Source of the DNA: Thioalkalivibrio sp. ALE14
Lineage (GTDB): Bacteria; Pseudomonadota; Gammaproteobacteria; Ectothiorhodospirales; Ectothiorhodospiraceae
DNA: 64,000 nucleotides
NCBI RefSeq assembly: GCF_000376845.1
Contig: NZ_AQXY01000031.1
Location: 248,001-312,000 of the forward strand
Direction: 5' to 3'
Shown: one piece after another, positions 42,389 to 51,720 of the stretch
How the letters are laid out: the number at the start of each line of letters is the position of its first letter
Position numbering within the stretch: position 1 is the stretch's first letter
Notes under the pieces: generated by a model
The model's database searches: none
Told to the model about the DNA's origin: nothing
Seen by the model: the letters and a program-made list of their open reading frames with translations, nothing else
Made by a program: the position numbers and the translations under genes

Positions 42389-42769
42389 TCAGTCGGCCGG
42401 ATCGCGCGCGTGCTCCTTCAGGATATCCAGCGGAATGACCGCCAGGGTCTCCTCGTGCGTTGCGCGCAGAAAGACCCCGGGCGCCGCCCCCGCCCGATAG
42501 GCCTCCAGCCAGCGCGCCGCGCACAGGCACCAGCGGTCGCCGGTCTCCAGGCCCGGAAAGCCGAACTCCGGCACCGGCGTCATCAGGTCATTCCCCTGCG
42601 CCAGGGAGAAATCCAGGAATTCGCGGGTGACCTCGGCGCACACTGTGTGCATGCCCTGGTCATCGTAGCCGGTGGCACACCGGCCATCGCGGTAAAAACC
42701 CGTGACCGGGTCCCGACCGCAGGGCTCGAGTGCCCCGCCGAACACGTTCTTCGAGGGAAAAGGCTGCAT
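42389..42769 (-). CDS. DUF2237-family protein
   Basis: A 126-residue protein of a conserved small family with no known function. The Cys/His-rich middle (GRCATGYDDQGMHTVCAEV, DRWCLCAARW) could bind a metal. ATG 42769. It lies downstream of the DUF2235 hydrolase on the same strand (82-base gap). Confidence 0.82.
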   Translation of the reverse strand: MQPFPSKNVFGGALEPCGRDPVTGFYRDGRCATGYDDQGMHTVCAEVTREFLDFSLAQGNDLMTPVPEFGFPGLETGDRWCLCAARWLEAYRAGAAPGVFLRATHEETLAVIPLDILKEHARDPAD

Positions 42770-42851
42770 TGAAGGACTCCCGGTTCGATTGGCCTACAGG
42801 ATAACGGAGACACCCCCGGTCCATGCGAGCGACTACTCGGCCCGCGGGAAT

Positions 42852-43883
42852 TCAGTCGGCATCGGGCCAGCCCCATTCGACCAGATGCGCCCGCAGATTG
42901 TCCGGACGATAGCCGGTGTCCTGTTGATACCGCTCCAGCACGCTGGGATGCAGCTCGGTCGGATGACCGGGCAGGTGCAACGGCCGCCGATGGCGCCGGC
43001 GCAGGCGGTAGATGTGCCGCCGCGAGCGATGCAACGGTGCCAGCGGGTCGGGCCGCAGGTGATCCACCAGGTGCGGCTCCGCCTGCAGCCCGGCCATCCG
43101 TGCCTGCTCGACCATCCACGCCAGCGGCACCTCGGACGCAAGCCGGCCGTCACCATCCGGCGCGTAGCCACCCCCTACATCGGCGTGCACACCGCTGAAC
43201 CAGATCTGTTGCAGGTCCAGCCCGGGGCGTGGATCCCACAGGGTCGGCTCGAAGTCGGCGCGGGTCTCGTCGATCGCCATCGCGTGGCGGGCGATGCGGA
43301 CGTTGGGGCCCAGCTTGGTGTCGTAGAATTCGTCGGTGCGGTCCAGCAACCCCAGCAGGGAGAACGGGATGCCCAGGGCCCCGACCGTATCCCAGACCCC
43401 GACAAAGCGGATCTCCCGCGAGGGATGCGCATACGCGGCCCGGAACTCGCGCGACGCCTTTCCCTCCGGCGCGTGGCTGGCCCCGACCTTCTTGTAGTGA
43501 CGGAAGGCCTGCTCGATCAGGCGCGCATCCGGGCGCTTCAGGATCCCGCAGTTGTTAATCAGACCGCACAGGCTACGCACGGTGTAGGCACCGCGGCTGA
43601 AGCCGAACAGGAAGATCCCGCTACCCGGCGCATAGTTCTGGACGATGTAGCGGTAGGCGTCCTGGATGTTCTTGTGGATACCCCGGCCGGTCACGCCGCC
43701 CGTGATCTTCGCGTAGTACGCCCCCACGCCCCAGTCGTAGAAGACCTGCTGCGGGTCGCCACTGGCATCCACCGGCGCGATGGCGCGCGCCAGGCGCAGC
43801 ACGTTGGTCGGCACGTCCGACTCGACGTCCTCCTCCGGGCGATTCCAGGTCCCGTCCGCACAGATCACGATCCGTCGTGTCAT
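42852..43883 (-). CDS. DUF2235 alpha/beta-hydrolase
   Basis: A 343-residue protein of the family that includes type VI phospholipase effectors. The nucleophile elbow is LFGFSRGAYTVR (GFSRG), the acid Asp is in FVGVWDTVG, and the His in FSGVHADVGGGY completes a triad. No T6SS, immunity or adaptor gene is near, so it is probably a housekeeping lipase-like or cytosolic hydrolase rather than an effector. ATG 43883. Confidence 0.86.
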   Translation of the reverse strand: MTRRIVICADGTWNRPEEDVESDVPTNVLRLARAIAPVDASGDPQQVFYDWGVGAYYAKITGGVTGRGIHKNIQDAYRYIVQNYAPGSGIFLFGFSRGAYTVRSLCGLINNCGILKRPDARLIEQAFRHYKKVGASHAPEGKASREFRAAYAHPSREIRFVGVWDTVGALGIPFSLLGLLDRTDEFYDTKLGPNVRIARHAMAIDETRADFEPTLWDPRPGLDLQQIWFSGVHADVGGGYAPDGDGRLASEVPLAWMVEQARMAGLQAEPHLVDHLRPDPLAPLHRSRRHIYRLRRRHRRPLHLPGHPTELHPSVLERYQQDTGYRPDNLRAHLVEWGWPDAD

Positions 43884-43954
43884 TCGCCAGCCTCACATCC
43901 TGTTCGCGAAGGGACGCACGACCCTGCCGGGCGCAGGGGGCGGGCCGCACCCGT

Positions 43955-44491
43955 TCAGGAGCCGATCTCGATGCGGCGCACCCCCGGGCGGGCATCTTCC
44001 TGGCGCCGGGGGATATCGATCTTCAGCACGCCGTTCTTGAACCGCGCCTGGATCGCATCGACATCCGCATCCCCCGGCAGACTGAGGATCCGGCGAAACT
44101 GCCCGTAGGCCCGCTCGACCCGATGATAGCCTTGGTCGTCGTCCTCCGTGTCCTGGCGCTTCTCGCCTGAAATGATCAGGTCATCGCCGTCCACCGTCAG
44201 GTCGATCGCGTCCTCCTCGATACCCGGCACCTCGACGGTAATCCGGTAGGCCTTGCGGCTCTCGGCGATGTCCACGCTGGGCCTGAGCAGCAGCGAGGCC
44301 GCGTCGCGCCCGCGTGCCCCGAGTGCGGCGCCAAAGAAGTCCTCGAACATCCGGTCCATCTCCCGATGCATGCGCATCAGGGGGTCGCGCATCGGCACAT
44401 CGGACGCCTCCCGACGGGCGGGCACCACCTCCGGGCTCTCGGTCTCCTCGCGCTTGAACCAGTTCCACGGCTTGAGCTTTTGCAGGTCCAT
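43955..44491 (-). CDS. Hsp20 small heat-shock protein
   Basis: A 178-residue alpha-crystallin chaperone. Residues about 75-170 are the crystallin domain (VDIAESRKAYRITVEVPG; YGQFRRILSLPGDADVD; FKNGVLKIDIPRR). The hydrophilic C-terminus lacks a clear I-x-I/V anchor except RRIEIG at the end. ATG 44491 is preferred: GGAGGT lies 9 bases upstream, and an ATG six bases earlier is too close. Preceded by a possible sigma-32 promoter. Confidence 0.92.
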   Translation of the reverse strand: MDLQKLKPWNWFKREETESPEVVPARREASDVPMRDPLMRMHREMDRMFEDFFGAALGARGRDAASLLLRPSVDIAESRKAYRITVEVPGIEEDAIDLTVDGDDLIISGEKRQDTEDDDQGYHRVERAYGQFRRILSLPGDADVDAIQARFKNGVLKIDIPRRQEDARPGVRRIEIGS

Positions 44492-44532
44492 GATCATCAC
44501 CTCCGTTACCAACCAGATCCTGTCTATTGGAG

Positions 44533-44562
44533 TAACTAGGTCGCGGCGAGGGACTTTTCAAG
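44533..44562 (-). promoter_or_regulatory. Candidate heat-shock (sigma-32) promoter of hsp20
   Basis: On the minus strand CTTGAAA (44556-44562) is the exact sigma-32 -35, followed after 15 bases by CCTAGTTA, a poor match to CCCCATnT. It lies 42 bases before the hsp20 ATG. Confidence 0.4.
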
Positions 44563-44637
44563 ACCGGCGCATCACGCCCGGCAAGACGCTGACCGAATCG
44601 AACGCGCGCTTGATCCAGTCCGCGCCCCGCGGATCGT

Positions 44638-45744
44638 TCAGGCCCTGCGGAAATCGGCCAGTCGTACCGGCTGACGCCGCGCACCCCAGTCCCCGGGGCG
44701 GGACTCGAAGACACCCGGCACCGACGCCCCGCAGGCGTTGCAGCAGCCATCGGCAGTCAGGTTCCAGTCCGACAGTTCATACCAGTCACGACCGATCAGG
44801 CGTTGCCCGCAGCCGGCGCACCAGCTGCTCTGGCCGTCGGCGTCATGCACGTTACCGGTGTACACATGATGCAGGCCCTGCTCGCAGGCGATGCGGCGCG
44901 CCCGCTGGAGGGTCTCGATCGGCGTGCGCCGGTGCTCCGTCATCTTGAAATCCGGATGGAAGGCCGTGAAGTGCAGCGGCACATCCGGCCCCAGGTGCTC
45001 CAGAATCCAGTGCGCCATCGAGGCGATCTCCGCATCGCTGTCGTTCTCGTCGGGGATGAGCAGCGTGGTGATCTCGACCCAGGTATCGGTCTCGTGCACC
45101 AGCCACTCCAGGGTGTCGAGCACCGGCTGCAGATGCGCCCCGGTCAGCTTGTGATAGAAGCGCTCGGTGAATGCCTTCAGGTCCACGTTCGCCGCGTCCA
45201 TGGCGGCAAAGAATTCGCCGCGCGCCTGCTCGGTGATGTAGCCCGCCGTCACCGCCACCGTGCGGATGTCCCGCGCGCGGCAGGCCGCCGCCACGTCAAT
45301 GGCGTACTCGTGGAAGATCACCGGGTCGTTGTAGGTGAAGGCCACCGCGCGACAACCCAGCGCCTCGGCGGCACGTGCGATGGTCTCGGGATCGGCGCGA
45401 TCCGCCAGGGTGTGGATCTCGCGTGACTTGCTGATGTCCCAGTTCTGGCAGAACTTGCAGGCCAGGTTACAGCCCGCCGTGCCGAACGACAGCACCGGGC
45501 TGCCCGGCAGGAAATGGTTGAGCGGTTTCTTCTCGATCGGGTCGACGCAGTAGCCGGAAGATCGCCCGTAGCTGGTCAGCACCACGGCATCGTCGAGATT
45601 GGCGCGCACGAAACAGGCCCCGCGCTGCCCGGGCTTCAGCTTGCAGTAGCGCGGGCACAGGTCGCATTGCACGCGCCCGTCCTCCAGGCTATGCCAGTAG
45701 CGCGTGGCCACCGTGAAGGCGTCGTGTTGAGGGGTATCGTTCAT
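44638..45744 (-). CDS. amrS: AmmeMemoRadiSam system radical SAM enzyme AmrS
   Basis: A 368-residue radical SAM protein of unknown reaction. Leading Cys cluster VQCDLCPRYC, radical SAM CxxxCxxC in GCNLACKFCQNWD, and a C-terminal zinc-ribbon-like end (WCAGCGQRL, GCCNACG). It belongs to the PflA/AmrS group. ATG 45744. It is divergent from amrB-amrA, the two other members of the system, over an 84-base gap that must hold both promoters. Confidence 0.92.
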   Translation of the reverse strand: MNDTPQHDAFTVATRYWHSLEDGRVQCDLCPRYCKLKPGQRGACFVRANLDDAVVLTSYGRSSGYCVDPIEKKPLNHFLPGSPVLSFGTAGCNLACKFCQNWDISKSREIHTLADRADPETIARAAEALGCRAVAFTYNDPVIFHEYAIDVAAACRARDIRTVAVTAGYITEQARGEFFAAMDAANVDLKAFTERFYHKLTGAHLQPVLDTLEWLVHETDTWVEITTLLIPDENDSDAEIASMAHWILEHLGPDVPLHFTAFHPDFKMTEHRRTPIETLQRARRIACEQGLHHVYTGNVHDADGQSSWCAGCGQRLIGRDWYELSDWNLTADGCCNACGASVPGVFESRPGDWGARRQPVRLADFRRA

Positions 45745-45828
45745 GTCCGTTCCGGCTCGTGGTTCTGCCCTTGAATATGAGGACGAAATGCCAACATTCA
45801 ACGACATAATGTTCGATGGAGACCTCCA

Positions 45829-46629
45829 ATGACCACCCAGGCCCGTGTCCGCGAGCCCGCCATCGCGGGACAGTTCTACCCGGCCGACCCCGACGAACTG
45901 CGCGCCACGGTCACCCGGTTGCTGGATGCGGTATCGCCGGTATCCGGCGCGGCGCCGCCGAAGGCCCTGATTGCCCCGCACGCCGGCTACCCCTACTCCG
46001 GCCCGGTGGCGGCCTCGGCTTATGCCCGCATCCGCCCGCTCGCGGGCCGAATCCGGCGCGTGGTGCTGCTGGGGCCTTCGCATCGCGTGCCCTTCCGCGG
46101 GATCGCGACCACCACGGCCACGGCCTACCGCGGCCCACTGGGGGACGTCCCCGTGGATCACGAGGCCCTGGAACGCATCGCGGACCTGCCCGGCGTCCAG
46201 GCACTCGACATCGCCCACGGTCCCGAGCACAGCCTGGAGGCACACCTGCCGTTCCTTCAGGTAGCCCTGGGGCCCTTCGACCTGGTGCCGCTGGTGGTCG
46301 GGGACGCCTCCCCGGGACAGGTGGCGAACGTCCTGGACCGTCTCTGGGGTGGCCCGGAGACCCTGATTGTGGTCAGCTCCGATCTCTCCCATTTCCACGA
46401 CTACGCCACCGCGAGCCGGCTGGATACCGCCACCACCCGGGCGATCGAACGCCTGGACGAACACGCGCTGGGCCCGGAACAGGCCTGCGGCTGCCGTCCG
46501 CTGGCGGGCCTGTTGCGCCTGGCACGCCAGCGCGGCCTCGCCATCACCACGCTGGACCAGCGCAACTCCGGCGACACGGCCGGCCCGCGCGACCAGGTGG
46601 TCGGATACGGCGCCTGGGTGCTGCAATGA
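45829..46629 (+). CDS. amrB: AmmeMemoRadiSam system protein B (MEMO-like)
   Basis: A 266-residue Memo/LigB-fold protein. Metal or substrate-site residues are in LIAPHAGYPYSGPVAA, VLLGPSHRVPFRG, HSLEAHLPFLQ and VSSDLSHFHDY. It may be a non-heme iron or copper-binding enzyme. ATG 45829 begins VREPAIAGQFYPADPDEL, the normal family start. It overlaps amrA by 4 bases. Confidence 0.92.
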   Translation: MTTQARVREPAIAGQFYPADPDELRATVTRLLDAVSPVSGAAPPKALIAPHAGYPYSGPVAASAYARIRPLAGRIRRVVLLGPSHRVPFRGIATTTATAYRGPLGDVPVDHEALERIADLPGVQALDIAHGPEHSLEAHLPFLQVALGPFDLVPLVVGDASPGQVANVLDRLWGGPETLIVVSSDLSHFHDYATASRLDTATTRAIERLDEHALGPEQACGCRPLAGLLRLARQRGLAITTLDQRNSGDTAGPRDQVVGYGAWVLQ

Positions 46630-47204
46630 CGCCCGGCATCGAACTGCCCGCGCCGGCGCGTGACCGCCTACTGGAGCTGGCCGCGGATGCCATCCGGAGA
46701 GCGGCACACAACGGCCCCGCCGAAACCATTGCACCGGAACGGGAGCTCCACCCGCTACCCGACCCCGGCGCCAGCTTCGTCACGCTAAAACAAGGCGATA
46801 GCCTGCGCGGCTGTATCGGCACGCTGGAGGCCCACCGCCCCCTGGCGGCGGACGTGCTGCACAACGCCCGCGCGGCCGCACTCGATGACCCGCGCTTTCC
46901 ACCCCTGCGTGCGGCGGAGCTGGATGGGCTCGCCTATTCGGTGACGCTGCTGAGCCCCGCGCGACCGATCGAGGCCCACCACCGAACGGCACTGCTGGAT
47001 CAGCTGCAGCCCGGACAAGACGGCCTGGTGATCCAGGCCGGCGCCCGCCGCGCCACCTTCCTGCCGGCGGTCTGGGAACACCTGCCCGATCCCGAGGCCT
47101 TCCTCGACGCCCTGCTGCAAAAGGCCGGGCTGGCGCACGGCGGCTGGCCGGAGGGTCTTCAGGTCTGGCGCTACGGTACGCGGGAGTTCGCCGGTGGACT
47201 TTGA
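46626..47204 (+). CDS. amrA: AmmeMemoRadiSam system protein A (AMMECR1-like)
   Basis: A 192-residue protein of the AMMECR1 fold. Signature: GCIGTLEAHRPLAADVLHNARAAAL, DPRFPPLRAAEL, VLTLLSPARPIE-like VTLLSPARPIE, and the end LQKAGL. Function unknown; always with AmrB/AmrS. ATG 46626 overlaps amrB by 4 bases; the 3' end overlaps the rhomboid gene by 11 bases. Confidence 0.92.
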   Translation: MTPGIELPAPARDRLLELAADAIRRAAHNGPAETIAPERELHPLPDPGASFVTLKQGDSLRGCIGTLEAHRPLAADVLHNARAAALDDPRFPPLRAAELDGLAYSVTLLSPARPIEAHHRTALLDQLQPGQDGLVIQAGARRATFLPAVWEHLPDPEAFLDALLQKAGLAHGGWPEGLQVWRYGTREFAGGL

Positions 47205-47808
47205 ACCCAGCGTGACGCTGTACCTGATCGTCGCCACGGTCGTGGTCTCGCTACTCGCGTGGCAGAACCCGCGCTGGCTGCGGGCGATGATCCATCACCC
47301 CCCGTCCGTGCAGCGCGGCGAGTACTGGCGGTTGGTGACCCACGGTTTCATCCATGCCGATGGAACCCATCTCGCGTTCAACATGATCACACTGTTCTTC
47401 TTCGGCATGGCCATGGAACGCGTGCTGGTGCCCGAGATCGGCATGGGCGGCTTCGCGCTGTTCTATCTGGCCGCCATCGTGCTGGCCAGCCTGCCCAGCC
47501 ACCTGCGGCATCTGCGCGATCCCGGCTACCGCTCCCTGGGGGCCTCGGGGGCGGTGTCCGCGGTGCTGTTCGCCTACATCCTGCTGCAGCCGTGGTCCCT
47601 GCTGTTCGTGTTCTTCATCCCGGTGCCGGCCATCGTGTTCGCGGCCGTCTATATCGGCTATTCGCTCTACGCCCAGCATCAGAACCGCGACAACATCAAC
47701 CACAGCGCCCATCTGTGGGGCGGCGCCTGGGGTGTGGCTTTCATGCTCTGGCTGGAGCCCGCCCTCCTGGCACGGTTCTTCCGCGAACTGCTCGCGCCCC
47801 TCGGCTGA
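47194..47808 (+). CDS. Rhomboid-family intramembrane serine protease
   Basis: A 204-residue membrane protein with about six helices. The Ser is in YRSLGASGAVSAVLF (GASGA) and the His in NHSAHLWGGAWG; the loop-1 EYWRLVTHGFIHADGTHLAFN is typical. Probably active. GTG 47194 with GGGAG upstream. It overlaps amrA by 11 bases, so it belongs to the same operon. Confidence 0.9.
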   Translation: MDFEPSVTLYLIVATVVVSLLAWQNPRWLRAMIHHPPSVQRGEYWRLVTHGFIHADGTHLAFNMITLFFFGMAMERVLVPEIGMGGFALFYLAAIVLASLPSHLRHLRDPGYRSLGASGAVSAVLFAYILLQPWSLLFVFFIPVPAIVFAAVYIGYSLYAQHQNRDNINHSAHLWGGAWGVAFMLWLEPALLARFFRELLAPLG

Positions 47809-47860
47809 CCCCGGGTACTTGCCGCCCAGATGCCGTCGCCCTAGTTTTGGCGACTGCTGA

Positions 47861-48892
<1,032 letters not shown>

Positions 48893-48903
48893 GGCGACGG
48901 GTT

Positions 48904-49392
48904 TTATCCGGAGAAGCGTTGCGGGCGCGCCGGCAGCCGGCCCTTCTCCACCAGCCGCTCGATGCGGCAGAACACCTCCCCGCGGCCGAAGGGTTTCTTC
49001 ATGAAGTCATCGGAGCCGATGCGATCGAGAAAGAACTGCTCCACCGCGTCCTCGTTGCCGCTGATCATGATCACCGGCACCTTCGCGGTGGCCGGGTCGC
49101 GGCGCAGCTGACGCAACATGGCAAAGCCGGTCATGCCGGGCAGGATGATGTCCAGGAAGATCAGGTCCGGCGGGTTCTCGCGTGCCAGCGCAAGGCCCTC
49201 TTCGGCGTCGCTGGCGCCGATCGGTTCCAGCTCGTTCTGCCGGAGCATGCTACTCAGCAGCGCAACCACCGTGCGCGAGTCGTCGACCACCAGCACCCGC
49301 AGCCCGCGCGCCGCCTCCTGGCGTGCCTTCCTGCGCCGCTCGCCGGCCTTGCCGAACCGCAGGAGGCTCCCCATACGCTGCATGTAACTCAT
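48904..49392 (-). CDS. Single-domain response regulator
   Basis: A 162-residue protein: a basic N-terminal 30 residues, then a REC domain with VLVVDDSRTV, the phospho-acceptor Asp in LIFLDIILPG, Thr/Ser in VIMISGNED and Lys in FMKKPFGRG. ATG 49392 with AGGAG upstream. It is convergent with the deaminase and divergent from the diguanylate cyclase over 242 bases (49393-49634, no further feature seen). Confidence 0.87.
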   Translation of the reverse strand: MSYMQRMGSLLRFGKAGERRRKARQEAARGLRVLVVDDSRTVVALLSSMLRQNELEPIGASDAEEGLALARENPPDLIFLDIILPGMTGFAMLRQLRRDPATAKVPVIMISGNEDAVEQFFLDRIGSDDFMKKPFGRGEVFCRIERLVEKGRLPARPQRFSG

Positions 49393-49634
49393 GCCGGACT
49401 CCTTTCCTGATCCATGGGTGTGGTGCGGCCACCCGCCTGCCCGCATTGTTCCTCCCCCCGCGGACACTGTCCACCGCGCCGGCCGGACGGGTTTGAACAG
49501 CGGCGCAAAGGCGCGCATCATCCCGGTTTTCGTGCGGATGACTGAAAGGAGTCAGAACCCGCCATGAAGACGAATGCACCCCGGCCACAGCCCAACAGTG
49601 CGCCCCCTCGGCGCCCGGCAGCGGGAGGCCCGGC

Positions 49635-50999
49635 ATGAAGATCCTGGTCGTCGACCGCTCGCGGGTGTTCCGGGCGCTTTGGAGCCGCATGGTGCTCGCG
49701 GCCGGGCACAAGCCCATCATGGCCAGCAGCGCGGCGGAGGGGCTCGCACGCATCGACGAGAACGATCTGGAACTGGTCTGCGCCTCCATCACGCTCCCCG
49801 ACATGAGCGGCGTGGACTTCTGCCGCCAGGTCCGGGCCAAGGCCTCCGGGCATAACCTGCCCCTGATCCTGCTGACCACCCAGCACGACCACGACATCCG
49901 CCGCCAGGCCTTCGAGGCCGGCGCCACCGACCTCCACGACAAGACCAACATCCGGGAGCTCTTCCACCAGGCCGCGCGCTACGGACGCCCGGTAGAACAC
50001 GCCCACGAGGGGCATGTGCTGTACGTGGAGGACAGCCCCACCGTCGCCCGCGTGATGATCCGCATCCTCGAGGGGATGGGCCTCGAGGTCGCACACTTCC
50101 GCAGCGCCGACGAAGCCCTGCAGGCCTTTGACCGGGGCACCTGGGACCTGGTCCTTTCCGACATCCTGGTCGAGGGCGAGATCAGCGGCATGGGGCTGGT
50201 CAGCCGGCTGCGCCAGCAGTTCCCCGACAAGACCAGCCTGCCGATCGTCGCAATGTCCGGTCTGGACGACCAGAACCGGCGCGCCGAGCTCTTTCGCCTG
50301 GGAGTCAATGACTTCGTCACCAAACCGGTACTGGAAGACGAGGTCCGCGCCCGCATCGGCAACCTGCTGGCCAACAAGCGGCTGTTCGAAGAAGTGCAGG
50401 ACCAGCGCCAGAAGCTCTACGAGATGGCGATGATCGATCCGCTGACCGGGCTGCGCAACCGCAACGTGCTGGCCGAGTGCGCGGCACGCTTCTTCGCGGA
50501 GGCCAACCAGAAGGACATCCCGCTCAGCCTGATCCTGCTGGACATCGACCATTTCAAGCGGATCAACGACACCCACGGCCACCTGGTCGGGGACGAGGTC
50601 CTGGTCGGCGTCGGCGACCTCCTGCGCACCACCGGACGCGAGACCGACGTGGCCCTGCGCTTCGGGGGCGAGGAATTCCTGCTGGTCCTGCCCGAGTGCG
50701 ACCTGTTCGATGCCCACACCCGCGCGGAAGAGCTGCGCCAGCAGCTGCGCGAACTCGAACCCGCCGGGCTGACCATTACCGCAAGCTTCGGCGTCACCAG
50801 CCGCCCGGCCGGGCGTGAGGTCAGCATGAACGACCTCTTCCGGGTCGCCGACCAGGCCGTCTACCAGGCCAAGAGCGAAGGCCGCGATCGCGTCGTCTCG
50901 CGCACCCTGGATGCTGGAGCCGAATCCGACTTCCAGGACACCCGTACCGCCGACGACTCGCCCGGGCCGGGGCAACCGACCCCGGAACCGTCTGTCTGA
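49635..50999 (+). CDS. REC-REC-GGDEF diguanylate cyclase
   Basis: A 454-residue PleD-like protein. The first REC (1-115) has CASITLPDM where the Asp normally lies, so it is probably not phosphorylated; the second REC (about 125-245) keeps VLYVEDSPTV, DLVLSDILV and FVTKPV. The GGDEF domain (about 270-430) has LDIDHFKRINDTHGH and active-site GGEEF. It makes c-di-GMP. ATG 49635 with GGGAGG upstream. Confidence 0.9.
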   Translation: MKILVVDRSRVFRALWSRMVLAAGHKPIMASSAAEGLARIDENDLELVCASITLPDMSGVDFCRQVRAKASGHNLPLILLTTQHDHDIRRQAFEAGATDLHDKTNIRELFHQAARYGRPVEHAHEGHVLYVEDSPTVARVMIRILEGMGLEVAHFRSADEALQAFDRGTWDLVLSDILVEGEISGMGLVSRLRQQFPDKTSLPIVAMSGLDDQNRRAELFRLGVNDFVTKPVLEDEVRARIGNLLANKRLFEEVQDQRQKLYEMAMIDPLTGLRNRNVLAECAARFFAEANQKDIPLSLILLDIDHFKRINDTHGHLVGDEVLVGVGDLLRTTGRETDVALRFGGEEFLLVLPECDLFDAHTRAEELRQQLRELEPAGLTITASFGVTSRPAGREVSMNDLFRVADQAVYQAKSEGRDRVVSRTLDAGAESDFQDTRTADDSPGPGQPTPEPSV

Positions 51000-51020
51000 G
51001 ACGCGGACCAGGCCCTCCAC

Positions 51021-51482
51021 TCAGCCCTGGATACGCCAGCTGCCGTCCGGCTGCCGGCAGGCGGTCCCGTACACCTTCTCGGTCTGGCCGCCAATCACCG
51101 CGTCGATGGTGTATTCCCGGCACGGCCCGGCCGTGGTCTCGTAGGTCCGGGTCGGCACCACCGTGTACTGGTTGCCGCTGTCCGGGTTGACCCACCGCGA
51201 GGGCACCCCCGTGCGTACGCTCTCCAGAGTCTGGGCCGTCTTCAGCCGGTCGACCTCGTCCATGGACTGGCCCACCGAGCCACCAATCGCCGCACCCGCC
51301 AGGGTCCCGGCGATGATCGCCGCGGTCCGGCCGCGGCCGGACCCGACCTGCGAACCGAGCACGCCGCCCAGCACGCCACCGATCACCATCCCGGCCTGCT
51401 CCTGCGAACCCTGATAGGTCGCACAGCCGCCGAGCCCCAGGACCGCCGCCAGGACGATTGCGAAAGAAACATTGCGCCACAT
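51021..51482 (-). CDS. Glycine-zipper surface-antigen-like lipoprotein
   Basis: A 153-residue outer-membrane-type lipoprotein: signal peptide with lipobox GLGGCATYQ, then a glycine-zipper segment (MVIGGVLGGVLGSQVG, AAIIAGTLAGAAIGGSVG) and a C-terminal domain (AVIGGQTEKVYGTACRQPDG). Family of 17 kDa surface antigens. ATG 51482 has GGAGG 7 bases upstream; an ATG six bases earlier is too close. Confidence 0.86.
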   Translation of the reverse strand: MWRNVSFAIVLAAVLGLGGCATYQGSQEQAGMVIGGVLGGVLGSQVGSGRGRTAAIIAGTLAGAAIGGSVGQSMDEVDRLKTAQTLESVRTGVPSRWVNPDSGNQYTVVPTRTYETTAGPCREYTIDAVIGGQTEKVYGTACRQPDGSWRIQG

Positions 51483-51600
51483 GAGCATTCCTCCACCGGC
51501 GACCCGTACCTGAATCAGCGGGAGACCGGTGCCGGCTTCGGCGTCCCCGTGATTCGAGTATAGGCGCCCCGGCGAACCGGGCGGTCAGCCGGACGGCTTC

Positions 51601-51720
51601 AACGGGCGCGCGCACGGCGTTGCGGTTCCCTTGTGCAGAATGACTGCACGGCAGTCACCGCGCATTAAACGCACGCAAAAGCGACTCGAATGCGAGCGTG
51701 CACATTAATCAGTGTTTCCC
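51601..51720. repeat. Palindromic element, half copy E (120 bp)
   Basis: Matches the right half of element C: AACGGGCGCGCGCACGGCG, the apical stem GTGCAG/CTGCAC (51633-51649, loop AATGA) and the terminus ...CAGTGTTTCCC at 51720. The other hairpin and terminus are absent. The stop codon of the AAA ATPase gene lies inside the terminus (51705-51707). Confidence 0.82.

Noticed and set aside
42852-43883. Type VI secretion effector role for the DUF2235 protein
   Set aside because: No vgrG, paar, adaptor, immunity or T6SS gene lies nearby; a general hydrolase is more likely.
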